From: Nocardia speluncae NBRC 108251
Lineage (GTDB): Bacteria; Actinomycetota; Actinomycetes; Mycobacteriales; Mycobacteriaceae
Reading direction: 5' to 3'
NCBI RefSeq assembly: GCF_001613245.1
Contig: NZ_BDBZ01000001.1
Location: 1 to 64,000 of the forward strand
DNA length: 64,000 bases
Shown piece after piece: positions 26,287 to 34,773 of this stretch. The translations under genes and the position numbers were made by a program. Each line of letters begins with the position of its first letter. Within the stretch, counting starts at the first letter, position 1. A model generated the notes under the pieces. It did no database searches. It had not been told where the DNA came from and saw nothing but the letters and a program-made list of their open reading frames with translations.

Positions 26287-27153
26287 ATGAGTACCCCAGC
26301 CGATACCCGAACCGTTCCCGAATTGCGTGAACTGCCGACCGAGCACGGTGTGCTGCGCTACCGCGAGGCCGGCGACGGCCCGCCCCTGCTCCTGCTGCAC
26401 GGATCCGGGCCCGGTGTCACCGGGTGGCGCAACTTCGGCGGTAACTTCGCCACCTTCGCCGAGCACTATCGGACACTGGTCCTGGAACTGCCCGGCTTCG
26501 GCGTCAGTGACGATTTCGGTGCTGTGCACCCCATGATGTCCGCCCAGCAGGCGGTCACCGCCTTCCTCGACGGGCTCGGACTCGACCGGGTCCGGATCAT
26601 CGGTAACTCGATGGGTGGCTTCGTGGCCACCGATTTCGCGCTCGCATCGCCCGACCGGGTCGAGCGGCTGGTGACCATCGGCGGTATCGGTACGCCGGTG
26701 CTCACCCCGCAGCCGGGGGAGGGAATCATCCGGCTCAGCGAGTTCGTCGACAACCCCACCCGTGAAGCGCTCGTGGCGTGGTTGCGTTCGATGGTGTTCG
26801 ACCAGTCGCTGGTGACCGAGGAGCTGATCGAACAGCGGTGGGAGCAGGCGACCGATCCGGCGACGCTGGAGAACTCGCGCCGCATGTACAGCAGTGCGGC
26901 GCTGGCGCGGATGGCGGCCGCCGCGCGCAGTGTGGATACCACACCTAACTGGGCGAAACTGGGCGGGCTCGCGGTGCCGACTCTCGTCACCTGGGGTCGT
27001 GACGACCGGGTCAGTCCTGTCGATATGGCGCTGCTCCCGATGCGCACTCTGCGTAACGGAGAGGTGCACATCTTCCCCAACTGCGGACACTGGGTGATGA
27101 TCGAGCAGAAGCAAGCCTGGGAGGCTACGGTCCTGGCCTTCCTGCGCCGCTGA
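26287..27153 (+). CDS. Alpha/beta hydrolase, HsaD/meta-cleavage-product hydrolase-like
   Basis: 288 aa. The oxyanion segment LLLLHGSGPGVTGWRNF is the MCP-hydrolase signature, with a nucleophile in GNSMGG (S108), Asp in GRDDRVSP (D239) and His in CGHWVMIEQ (H268). Positions and spacing match HsaD closely (S114, D241, H269 in M. tuberculosis, from memory). It would cut the C-C bond of the ring-cleavage product made by the HsaC-like dioxygenase, although it is 10 kb away. The ribosome site is weak (GGCAGG). The 3' end overlaps the convergent Dabb gene by 29 bases. Confidence 0.9.
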   Translation: MSTPADTRTVPELRELPTEHGVLRYREAGDGPPLLLLHGSGPGVTGWRNFGGNFATFAEHYRTLVLELPGFGVSDDFGAVHPMMSAQQAVTAFLDGLGLDRVRIIGNSMGGFVATDFALASPDRVERLVTIGGIGTPVLTPQPGEGIIRLSEFVDNPTREALVAWLRSMVFDQSLVTEELIEQRWEQATDPATLENSRRMYSSAALARMAAAARSVDTTPNWAKLGGLAVPTLVTWGRDDRVSPVDMALLPMRTLRNGEVHIFPNCGHWVMIEQKQAWEATVLAFLRR

Positions 27154-27853
27154 CCCGGGGAGCTTCTTCCGTTGTCGAGGTGAGTTCCGGCGCCGGGTGG
27201 ATCACCGGCGCCGGAATCGCGCAGAAGCTGTGGCAGATACGGTCTTTGACGATCTGGTTCGGGCTCTCCGGATCGAACCACTGGTCCACCAGGGCCCAGT
27301 GCACCGGATGGTTCATATACGGGCCGAGCAACCCGTCGATATCGGCGTATTCCTGTTCCCAGACATGAGTCCATGGCGAGGTGCCCGCGGCGCGGTCGAC
27401 GCGGCTGAACTGCCAGGCCCGGATTGCCGGGATCAGCCGGGGCATCTGCAGGGTTGCGTGTTCGAACCGGGCAATTTCGGCCGGTGCGGCCGCATCGTCG
27501 ACGCGCAAGAACAAGGTGCGGTAGACCGTCGACGGGCCCGCGTCGCCGCGGCGGCCGGATCGGCCGTCGCCGGCGTAACCGCCGGGATACTCGGCGGAGT
27601 CGATATGTTCGATCGCCGGGCCGCCCATGGCCTCGTCGACGGTTTCGCGGTGGGACAGCCATTCGGATTTCGACGCGAACCGGAAATGGGCGAGTAGGTC
27701 GCCGCCGTTGCGCACTTCCGGCAGAGTCGGGGCCACCAGCGGCGCTCGTACGCCCACTGCTTCCGCGGCCGCGGTGATGCGTTTGACGGTCATCGCCGTG
27801 GTCATGGCGTCGGCGGGATCGGCTAGGTGTAGCAGACGCGTCACCTTATACAT
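27125..27853 (-). CDS. Dabb-type (ferredoxin-like alpha/beta barrel) protein
   Basis: 242 aa from the ATG at 27853, which follows GGAAGGAC; a longer start at 27871 is less likely. Two related halves are apparent (YKVTRLLHLAD... and STVYRTLFLRVDD...), each with the pattern of a stress-responsive A/B barrel. The segment FEHATLQMPRLIPAIRAW matches Dabb domains, and the WTHVWEQEYADIDGLLGPYMNHPVH segment (abridged) is a family block. Function is unproven; such barrels often bind or isomerise unstable cyclic intermediates. Its start overlaps the upstream 115-aa gene by 8 bases. Confidence 0.82.
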   Translation of the reverse strand: MYKVTRLLHLADPADAMTTAMTVKRITAAAEAVGVRAPLVAPTLPEVRNGGDLLAHFRFASKSEWLSHRETVDEAMGGPAIEHIDSAEYPGGYAGDGRSGRRGDAGPSTVYRTLFLRVDDAAAPAEIARFEHATLQMPRLIPAIRAWQFSRVDRAAGTSPWTHVWEQEYADIDGLLGPYMNHPVHWALVDQWFDPESPNQIVKDRICHSFCAIPAPVIHPAPELTSTTEEAPRVSGAGRPGP

Positions 27854-28193
27854 CGCACAGTCCTTCCACATCCTCGGCGCAGCTCGCCATGGAACGGGTT
27901 CGTTCGACGATCATCGGCGCCATCGATTCCCACCACCGGGCCGGTTCGGGGTCGTGCCGGGCACCGATCGCCGCCGCCCACCAGGTTCTCGGGCCGGGCA
28001 CTGTCCAGGTGGCGGTGACGGTGTTCGTCTCACCGTCGATCCAGGCCGGCGGGCTCACCAGAATCCGATCGAGCGTCAGCCCCCGTTCGCGCGCCTGCGG
28101 CGCGTAGCCGCTGAGATACGCGTCGATGAAGGCGCGTGCGCTACCGGGCGTGAGCACGATCCGATCGATGATGTAGATGGTGCGGTCGTCCAT
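27846..28193 (-). CDS. Hypothetical 115-aa protein, probable alpha/beta-barrel fold
   Basis: Starts MDDRTIYIIDRIVLTPGSA and has a central tryptophan-rich patch (WTVPGPRTWWAAAIGARHD). The beta-alpha-beta-beta pattern and length suggest a dimeric alpha+beta barrel like that of NIPSNAP or EthD proteins. I do not recognise the family with certainty. It overlaps the Dabb gene by 8 bases and is divergent from the PadR gene 93 bases away, so PadR probably controls it. A small-molecule binding, isomerase or cyclase role would suit its place among ring-degradation enzymes. Confidence 0.75.
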   Translation of the reverse strand: MDDRTIYIIDRIVLTPGSARAFIDAYLSGYAPQARERGLTLDRILVSPPAWIDGETNTVTATWTVPGPRTWWAAAIGARHDPEPARWWESMAPMIVERTRSMASCAEDVEGLCDV

Positions 28194-28286
28194 GTTCTGA
28201 ACGTAAGCGCTACCGTCTGGGCCGGTGCCCGTACCTCCCGGTGGCCGGGAGCCCGGACGGTCGAATGCCTTGTAGGCTGCACGATC

Positions 28287-28952
28287 ATGGCCGCCCCCGA
28301 TTCCTACCCCAACCTGCCCGCGACCAGCTGGGCCGTTCTGGGCATGTTGTCCTTCGGTGAGGAGCTGACCGGCAACGACCTGAAGAAATGGGCGGACTGG
28401 AGCATCGGCTTCTTCTATTGGAGCCCGTCGGTGAGCCAGGTCTACGGTGCTTTGGAGAAGCTGGAGGACCTGGCGCTGGTACGTTCCCGGGTGGTCACCG
28501 ACGAGGGGGTGCGCGGCCGTCGGCTCTACGGCATCACCGAGACCGGCCTGCGCGCGCTGAGGAATTGGTCGCGCGATTCCGAGGTCGATATGCCGATGCT
28601 CAAACACGGTGTGATGCTTCGTCTCTACATGGGGCATCTGCACGATCCCGATCATCTGAAAGAGCTTGTCCGCAGGCATATCGAGAATCTGCGTGAACGG
28701 GCCCAGCAGGCGCAGCTACACGCCGACCACTCCGAGCCGGAACCGGGCTGGGCGTTCACGCAGATGAGTCTGCGCTGGTCGCAACGGTATTTCGCGGCGG
28801 AGATAGCACTGGCCGAGGAGTTGCTCGCCGAGATCGACGAGGCAGCCACCCGATATCGCGAATCGGCGGTGCGCGACGAGAACGATATGCCGATCCCGCG
28901 CCAGCCCGGTAGGTGGCGCACGGTCGGCGAGGATCCCACCGACGGCTCGTGA
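28287..28952 (+). CDS. PadR-family transcriptional regulator
   Basis: 221 aa. The N-terminal winged helix (TSWAVLGMLSFGEELTGNDL; VSQVYGALEKLEDLALV; GRRLYGITETGLRAL) is a clear PadR domain. A longer helical C-terminus (HIENLRERAQQAQLHADH) matches the Vir_act_alpha_C dimerisation domain. The start is the first ATG in the frame that aligns with the family. Divergent from the 115-aa/Dabb pair, it is the likely local repressor of those genes. Phenolic or aromatic effectors are typical for the family. Confidence 0.92.
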   Translation: MAAPDSYPNLPATSWAVLGMLSFGEELTGNDLKKWADWSIGFFYWSPSVSQVYGALEKLEDLALVRSRVVTDEGVRGRRLYGITETGLRALRNWSRDSEVDMPMLKHGVMLRLYMGHLHDPDHLKELVRRHIENLRERAQQAQLHADHSEPEPGWAFTQMSLRWSQRYFAAEIALAEELLAEIDEAATRYRESAVRDENDMPIPRQPGRWRTVGEDPTDGS

Positions 28953-28970
28953 CGACCGCGCGCCGGCCGG

Positions 28971-29750
28971 TCAGCCCTCGGCGAGGACGCTCGGGGCGGT
29001 GGGCAGGGCACGCAATATGTTGCGGCGCTGCAGCGTCGGCATGACTCGCACACCCACGGAGACGCTGCGCCAGATGGCGTGAGCGGTCAGCTGGACGGGG
29101 CTGATCATCCGGCTGTCGAAGACCATTTTGGTCAACGGGCCGCAGATGGATACCGCGGTGGTCGCCTCGCCGATCGGCCCGATCGGTGCGGCGATACATC
29201 CGAAGCCGTGCACCGAGGCGTTGCGCTCGACGGCGTAGCCGAGATCACGGATGCGGGTGTCCTCGGGCCCGGTGCCGCCGCTGAAGGCGAGCAGTGCCTT
29301 ACCGAGCGCCGTCTGCGACGCCCGCAGCCGCCCGCCCACCCGGGTCGGCACATGCGCGACGAGCCGGCCACCGATCTTGTCGAGATAGACGACATCGTTG
29401 CCGTCGAGAACAGCGAGGTGCACGACCATGCCGGTGGTTCGGTACAGATGGTGCAGGTGTTCGCCGGAGGCAGCATGTATCCGATCCTGGTGCACCGCAA
29501 GCGATCCCAGTTCGACCAATCTGATTCCCAGACTGTAACTGCGGCCTTCGCGTCGTAGCCAGCGCAACTGGACGAGCCGGTCCAGCATTCGGTGGGCGGA
29601 GGAGCGGGGCAGGCCGGTGCGGAGGACGACCTCCGCCAATCCGAGGCTCTCGCGCCCGTCGAAGGCGTCCAGTACGAGCGAGATGCGGTCGAGGATGGCG
29701 CTGGGGGTCGCGGCCGTACCGGTGTGCATCTCCTGGGTGGTGATCGTCAT
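28971..29750 (-). CDS. IclR-family transcriptional regulator
   Basis: 259 aa with winged helix (AILDRISLVLDAFDGRESLG; TGLPRSSAHRMLDRL) and the C-terminal effector domain (HLYRTTGMVVHLAVLDGNDVVYLD in part; ALGKALLAF; GFGCIAAPIG). It converges on PadR (18 bases between stops) and is divergent from the KstD-like gene at 29962. A perfect palindrome at 29792-29810, 41 bases before its start, is the obvious operator. It is therefore predicted to control itself and the KstD-like dehydrogenase. Confidence 0.92.
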   Translation of the reverse strand: MTITTQEMHTGTAATPSAILDRISLVLDAFDGRESLGLAEVVLRTGLPRSSAHRMLDRLVQLRWLRREGRSYSLGIRLVELGSLAVHQDRIHAASGEHLHHLYRTTGMVVHLAVLDGNDVVYLDKIGGRLVAHVPTRVGGRLRASQTALGKALLAFSGGTGPEDTRIRDLGYAVERNASVHGFGCIAAPIGPIGEATTAVSICGPLTKMVFDSRMISPVQLTAHAIWRSVSVGVRVMPTLQRRNILRALPTAPSVLAEG

Positions 29751-29791
29751 GCTTGGCTCCCTTGCCTACCTGCGCCATCGCTCTGACATGG

Positions 29792-29810
29792 CTATTTCTA
29801 ATAGAAATAG
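29792..29810. promoter_or_regulatory. Palindrome CTATTTCT-AAT-AGAAATAG, candidate IclR operator
   Basis: Eight-base perfect arms with a 3-base centre, extended outward by near-matching GGC/GCC flanks, in the divergent region between an IclR gene and the KstD-like gene. The AT-rich sequence stands out from the GC-rich surroundings. Confidence 0.55.
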
Positions 29811-29961
29811 TGCCATAGACCCGGCGGTATGTGAAGCAGATCACCAAGAGGGGAGGTCAGGGCGGGTTCCCGCTCAATGGAAACGTGGGCCGGGGCACCG
29901 GCTCGGGCGGCCTACGTTTACCTCCACTTGTCGTCCCGATCGGAATGTGGAGCCCGGCCAG

Positions 29962-31683
29962 ATGGTGAAGAAGATGCCCCCGCTCGTACCTGCCCACGAC
30001 ACGATCGTCGATCTGCTCGTGATCGGTTCCGGTACAGGAATGTCGGCCGCGCTCGCCGCGCACGAACTAGGACTGTCGGTGCTGATCGCCGAGAAGACGG
30101 CCTATGTCGGCGGTTCGACCGCACGTTCGGGTGGCGCCTTCTGGATCCCGGGAAGTTCGATCCTGCCGGAGCCGCACGAGAAGGGGGTTACCGAAGCCGC
30201 AACCTACCTGCGTGCCGTGGTCGGTGATTCGGCCCCGTCCGAACGCGGTGCCGCCTTCCTGGACCACGGCGCAGAAACCGTCGAGATGCTGGAACGGACG
30301 ACACCGATGCGGTTCTTCTGGGCCGAAGGCTATTCCGATTACCACCCCGAGAAACCCGGCGGCCGGGCCGTTGGCCGCACCTGTGAATGCCGTCCGTTCA
30401 ACGCCTCGGTCCTGGGCGAACAGCGGCCCAGACTGCGGTCGGGCGTGATGGAATCCCCGATGCCCATGCCCGTCACGGGCGCGGACTACAAGTGGATGAA
30501 CCTGGTCGCACGCAAACCGCTGAAGGCCCTGCCACGCATCATGCGGCGGGCGGCGCTCGGTATCGGCGGCATGCTCATCGGACGGGAATACCTGGCCGGC
30601 GGGCAAGCGCTCGCGGCGGGCCTGTTCGCGGGTGTGCTGCGGGCGGGAGTCCCGGTGTGGACGGAGACGAGCCTGGTGCGGCTCGTGCACGACGCGGGCC
30701 GGGTCTCCGGCGCCGTGCTGCGACAGGGGGAACGCGAGGTCACCGTGCGGGCCCGCCGCGGTGTCGTGCTGGCGGCCGGCGGTTTCGACCACGATATCGC
30801 CGCCCGGCACAAGTACCAGTCCCCGGCGCTGATCCCGCACGCCAGCCTCGGCTCCGAAGGAAACACCGGGGACGCCATCGAAGCGGCGCAGGAACTCGGC
30901 GCCGGTACGGTCTCGATGGACCAGGCCTGGTGGTTCCCCGCCTTCGCGCCCCTGCCCGGCGGTGCACCCGCCGTGATGCTGGCCGAACGTTCGCTGCCGG
31001 GTTCGTTCGTGGTCGACCAGACCGGCCGGCGATTCATCAACGAATCCACCGACTACATGACCTACGGCCAGCAGGTGCTCGCCCGCGAACGGGCCGGAGA
31101 CCCGATCACCGAGATGTGGCTGGTCTTCGACCAGCGCTACCGCAACAGCTACATCATGGCGGGCGGTATCTTCCCCCGGCAGCCGATCCCGAAGTCCTGG
31201 TACGAGGCAGGCATCGCGCACCGCGCCGACGACCCGGCCGCGCTGGCCCAGGCCATGGGCCTGCCGGTGGACACGTTCGCCGCCACCTTCGCCCAGTTCA
31301 ACGACTACGCCCAGGCGGGTGCGGACCCGGATTTCCAGCGCGGCGAAAGTGCATACGACCGCTACTACGGTGATCCCACGGTGAATCCGAACCCGAACCT
31401 GTCCACACTGGGCACAGCACCCTACTACGCGGTGAAGATGGTCCTCAGCGACCTCGGCACCTGCGGCGGCGTCGTCGCCGACGAGCACGCCCGGGTCCGC
31501 CGGGAGGACGGAAGCCTCATCGAGGGTCTGTACGCCATCGGCAATACCGCCGGCAACGCCTTCGGCGCGTCCTACCCCGGCGCCGGCGCCACGATCGGCC
31601 AGGGACTCGTCTACGGCTACATTGCCGCCCGGCACGCCGCAAGTGGCGCAACCGAATCCGGGGTGCCCGCATCCGGCGAATAG
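29962..31683 (+). CDS. KstD-like flavoprotein (3-ketosteroid dehydrogenase family)
   Basis: 573 aa from ATG 29962 (GGAG nine bases upstream). The N-terminal FAD site is DLLVIGSGTGMSAALAAHE followed by EKTAYVGGSTARSGG. RRGVVLAAGGFDHD is the mid-protein FAD block. The C-terminal SYPGAGATIG matches the catalytic Tyr-x-x-x-Gly region of KstD (Y487/G491 of R. erythropolis KstD1, from memory). The family introduces a Delta1 or Delta4 double bond in 3-ketosteroids; 573 aa is slightly long. Divergent IclR regulator; a strong terminator lies downstream at 32000. A different polycyclic enone could be the substrate. Confidence 0.88.
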   Translation: MVKKMPPLVPAHDTIVDLLVIGSGTGMSAALAAHELGLSVLIAEKTAYVGGSTARSGGAFWIPGSSILPEPHEKGVTEAATYLRAVVGDSAPSERGAAFLDHGAETVEMLERTTPMRFFWAEGYSDYHPEKPGGRAVGRTCECRPFNASVLGEQRPRLRSGVMESPMPMPVTGADYKWMNLVARKPLKALPRIMRRAALGIGGMLIGREYLAGGQALAAGLFAGVLRAGVPVWTETSLVRLVHDAGRVSGAVLRQGEREVTVRARRGVVLAAGGFDHDIAARHKYQSPALIPHASLGSEGNTGDAIEAAQELGAGTVSMDQAWWFPAFAPLPGGAPAVMLAERSLPGSFVVDQTGRRFINESTDYMTYGQQVLARERAGDPITEMWLVFDQRYRNSYIMAGGIFPRQPIPKSWYEAGIAHRADDPAALAQAMGLPVDTFAATFAQFNDYAQAGADPDFQRGESAYDRYYGDPTVNPNPNLSTLGTAPYYAVKMVLSDLGTCGGVVADEHARVRREDGSLIEGLYAIGNTAGNAFGASYPGAGATIGQGLVYGYIAARHAASGATESGVPASGE

Positions 31684-31999
31684 GCGCCGGTCGTCGCGTC
31701 GACCGGTGGTACACCGACCGTTCGAACCGCCCGCGTGGGTCGGGGCGCGCGGCGTACATGCCACATCGGATTCGGTGCGGTGCGATATGCCAATCGGCTT
31801 CCGCCGCAGATTGCGTGCACTCGTGCCTCGCTCGGCCGACTGCCGGGTCGGGATGCGAGGCGACCTCCGCAGGGCCGGTCTCGGGTTGCCCACCGGCCGG
31901 TCTGCCGATGCGGCGGTGCGCGGCCGGCTCGACATGGGTCGCGCACCGAGCGCGCCCGGACGGTAGCCCGCCGGTTCGGCTGCCGGGGGACTCTCAGCG

Positions 32000-32033
32000 G
32001 AGTGGCCCGGATGCGTGTGCATCCGGGCCACTC
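32000..32033. terminator. Strong bidirectional terminator hairpin
   Basis: A 15-bp perfect stem (GAGTGGCCCGGATGC and its complement) with a GTGT loop stands between the convergent KstD-like and SDR genes. The rest of the 373-bp gap (31684-32056) shows no gene I can support. Confidence 0.75.
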
Positions 32034-32056
32034 GTAAGCAGTGCTGGTCCCGCGCG

Positions 32057-32857
32057 TCACATATGCGAGCCGCCGTCGACCCGGACCTCGGTACCGGTGA
32101 CGAAATAGGCGTCCGGCGAACCCAGCATGGCCACCACCGCCGCCACCGCGTCCGGACCGGCGAAGATCGCGCCGCCGTCGAGCGGTAGCGCGGGCGCGGC
32201 CTTGGCGAACATTGCGAGGTCCACGTCCGCGGGAAGTCCGGGACCCGCGCTCTGTTTGGCCTCGCCGGTGCCGTCGGTCATCCCGGAGGAGATCGAGCCG
32301 GGCTGAACGGCATTGAACCGGATGCCCTGTTTACTGAATTCCATGGCCAGCGCATGGGTCATCGCCTGGATACCACCCTTGGAGGCGGCATAGGCCGACA
32401 TATAGGGATGGGCGAAAGCCGCCGATGTCGAGCTGAAGTTGACCACGGCCGGTCCCACGCCGTCTCGTAACGCGGCGATGGATTCCCGGGTCACCAGGAA
32501 GGTGCCGATGAGGTTGATACGGACCACTTGTTCGAACTCGGCGAGGGTGGTCTGCTCGAAATGAGCCGATCGGAGAACGCCGGCCGCGTTGACGAGGGTG
32601 TCCAGGCCGCCGAGCCGCCGCACCGTCTCGGCGATTCCGGAGCGCACCGAGTCTTCGTCGGAGATATCCATCGTCAGGGTGCTCAGTGCGGCGGAGTTGG
32701 CCTTTTCGGCGGTATCCCGCAGGCCGGCGTCGCTGATATCCGCCGCGACCACCTGGCCGCCTTCCTCCAGGATGCGTAGCACGCAGGCCTGGCCGATGCC
32801 CGACCCGCCACCGGTGATCAAGACCCGCCGGCCGGTGTACCGCTGGAGAACGCCCAT
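32057..32857 (-). CDS. Short-chain dehydrogenase/reductase
   Basis: 266 aa, classical SDR: TGGGSGIGQACV, DTLVNAAGVLRS, catalytic Ser in NFSSTSAAF and YAASKGG. The C-terminus ends in GTEVRVDGGSHM, the usual last strand. It is most likely an NAD-dependent alcohol dehydrogenase of the pathway (hydroxysteroid type is possible). It lies 205 bases downstream of the small Cys protein and second KshA gene on the same strand, so it may belong to their transcript. A strong hairpin terminates it. Confidence 0.91.
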   Translation of the reverse strand: MGVLQRYTGRRVLITGGGSGIGQACVLRILEEGGQVVAADISDAGLRDTAEKANSAALSTLTMDISDEDSVRSGIAETVRRLGGLDTLVNAAGVLRSAHFEQTTLAEFEQVVRINLIGTFLVTRESIAALRDGVGPAVVNFSSTSAAFAHPYMSAYAASKGGIQAMTHALAMEFSKQGIRFNAVQPGSISSGMTDGTGEAKQSAGPGLPADVDLAMFAKAAPALPLDGGAIFAGPDAVAAVVAMLGSPDAYFVTGTEVRVDGGSHM

Positions 32858-33062
32858 ATCGGTTTGCTCCTGTACTCGGGGGCGGAACTCACTGGCGGCG
32901 CCGCCCGGACTGCCGAGATTGGCACAGGCAGCTTCGCGTTCGACAAGGTGGTTCCGCTCAGCGGGCAGGGAATTCGTCGGCCCGGTGGCGCGGCCGGGGT
33001 GCGCGCCGCGCGAGCCTGCTCCCGGGCGACCTCTCGCCGCGAGTTCGGCGGCGCCCCTCGCA

Positions 33063-33332
33063 TCAGGCGGTCGGGTGCTCCACCACCGGCAGATCGCCCG
33101 CGGTCGCGGCGTCCCGGATGGTTTCCCGCAGCTGCGAGCAACCCGCGAGGGACGGCCCCGGCAGCGGCGCTGCTCCGAGTTCCCGGCACGTCGCCGACGC
33201 CTCGGCGTTCCACTGCACGCTGGTCTGCTGCCAGCTGCTCTTACGCACCAGCAGCTCGGCAGCGCACGCCCGGCAGCGCAGCGGCTGCATGGGCGTATCG
33301 AGCAGGCGGTTGTCGGTGCGGGTGGCCGTCAT
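33063..33332 (-). CDS. Small Cys-containing protein coupled to the second KshA gene
   Basis: 89 aa with C20-x2-C23 (RCRACAAELLVRK) and two further cysteines at 49 and 65, a pattern fit for a zinc or iron-sulphur site but not the CX5CX2C spacing of plant-type ferredoxins. The ATG overlaps the KshA stop (ATGA at 33329-33332), which argues that it is real and made together with the oxygenase. Proteins with this kind of spacing next to KshA could be electron-transfer, assembly or thiol partners; no function is established from sequence. Confidence 0.72.
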   Translation of the reverse strand: MTATRTDNRLLDTPMQPLRCRACAAELLVRKSSWQQTSVQWNAEASATCRELGAAPLPGPSLAGCSQLRETIRDAATAGDLPVVEHPTA

Positions 33333-34477
33333 GTCGCCGAACCTGCCGCATCGGCCTGCCGTGCCAGATTCTCCTGGATCTCACGATTCCAGGCTTCCAG
33401 CGGGCGGGTGGTGTCGAGTTCGAATTCGAACCGGTCCACCATTGCGGGTTCGATAGCGGCGGTATCGACGTAGAACTGCTCGTACCAGCGCCGCAGCTGG
33501 TAGACGGGCCCGTCTTCTTCGCACAGCAGCGGATTGTCGATCCGCGCCTTGTTCTTCCAGATCTCCACATCCTGTTCGAAGCCGAGTTTCACCCAGTCAC
33601 CGAGTGCGACGGCGGTGCGCATCGCCTCGTCCTCGGGCAGCCCCGCGGATTTCTCGACGATGATGCCGTACTGCAGCACGAACGATTCGGAGTCGATCGG
33701 GTAATGGCAGTTGAGCAGTACGGTCCGCTGGTCGCCCTGCTCGTAGTGGTAGGTGAGATCGTCGATCATGAACGAGGGGCCGTAGTACGACGCCACCGAC
33801 GAGGTGCCGAGCATCTTCGGCTGTCCCTCGGGCGCCGGGAAATCCGCCCGCGCACCGCTCTTGAAGTACTGGGTGGCGATCGGGCCTTCGAAAACGTTCT
33901 TGAAATATGTCGGCAGCGACCCGTGGATATAGAAGAAATGGGCCATATCGACCACGTTGTCGATGATTTCGCGGCAATTCGTATTCACCACGGTGGTGTA
34001 CCAATGCCAGTCGGTCCAGCCCTCGCTGCCCGCGCCTTCGATACGCGGAATCGTGACGTCCTCGGTCGGCGGCTTGCCCTCCGGATCGTTCCAGACGAAC
34101 AGCATGCCGTCCTGTTCGAGCGTGGTCCATGCCCGGGTGCGCGCCAGCGGGGGCACCCGGCGGGCGTAGGGGATCTGCTTACAGCGGCCGTCGCCGCCCC
34201 AGCGCCAATCGTGGAACGGGCACGCGACCTCCTCGCCCTTGACCTCGCCCTGGCTGAGATCGCCGCCCATATGCCGGCAGTACGCGTCCAGCACGTTGAG
34301 CGCACCGTCCGCACCGCGGAATATCACGAGTTTGGTCCCGAATGCCTGTATCGCGTGCGGTTTCCCGGCGGGGAAATTGCGGAGCAGGCCCAGGCAGTGC
34401 CAGCCGCGAGCGAACCGCGTGGGCGCGGCCCCGGCTTCTATCCGGCGAACATCCTGATCCGGTTGCGTCGTTGTCAT
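33329..34477 (-). CDS. kshA: Rieske oxygenase, second KshA-type 3-ketosteroid 9alpha-hydroxylase
   Basis: 382 aa from ATG 34477, which has GAGGAGAG upstream; the longer upstream frame is not conserved. The Rieske motif reads YCRHMGG and CPFHDW (C-x-H, then C-x2-H) and the mononuclear iron block is DNVVDMAHFFYIH with EQDVEIWKNK later. Its core is very close to the first KshA (13046-14230), for example RVPPLART and NPLLCEEDGPVYQLRRWYEQ, yet it differs in the substrate-facing middle. The two may accept different substrates or act at different stages. Divergent from the KstD-reductase fusion 296 bases away. Confidence 0.88.
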   Translation of the reverse strand: MTTTQPDQDVRRIEAGAAPTRFARGWHCLGLLRNFPAGKPHAIQAFGTKLVIFRGADGALNVLDAYCRHMGGDLSQGEVKGEEVACPFHDWRWGGDGRCKQIPYARRVPPLARTRAWTTLEQDGMLFVWNDPEGKPPTEDVTIPRIEGAGSEGWTDWHWYTTVVNTNCREIIDNVVDMAHFFYIHGSLPTYFKNVFEGPIATQYFKSGARADFPAPEGQPKMLGTSSVASYYGPSFMIDDLTYHYEQGDQRTVLLNCHYPIDSESFVLQYGIIVEKSAGLPEDEAMRTAVALGDWVKLGFEQDVEIWKNKARIDNPLLCEEDGPVYQLRRWYEQFYVDTAAIEPAMVDRFEFELDTTRPLEAWNREIQENLARQADAAGSAT

Positions 34478-34549
34478 ATCGACTCTCCTCGAGCAATGGT
34501 GCGGAAGCGGGCTGGGGCACCGGCGAAACGGTGGCTTCCGCGACACCTC

Positions 34550-34562
34550 GGTTGTAGCAACC
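34550..34562. promoter_or_regulatory. Inverted repeat GGTTG-TAG-CAACC in the divergent KshA/KstD-fusion promoter
   Basis: A perfect 5-bp inverted repeat with a 3-base centre, 73-85 bases before the KshA start. It is a short site, and the binder is unknown; no classical KstR site is obvious in the 296-bp region. Confidence 0.3.
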
Positions 34563-34773
34563 CCGGGAACGGTGAACGGGGTCACATTTCACTGACTGGA
34601 CGGTTGGTTCGGCGGGTTATCTCGGTGAACGGAACATGGGCTCGCCGCGCCCTGTGGCCCTGCGACCATTCGTTCGGTCCGGAAACGAGCAATCACGGAT
34701 TCACCGCCGCGCGGCATGGGCGGCCACCCGGCGGTGACGGGCTCGTCGATTGCGGTGAGAAAGGGTTATCCCC

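Noticed and set aside
30067..32031. A 654-aa minus-strand open frame
   Set aside because: It is antisense to the KstD-like gene and has no recognisable domain or ribosome site.
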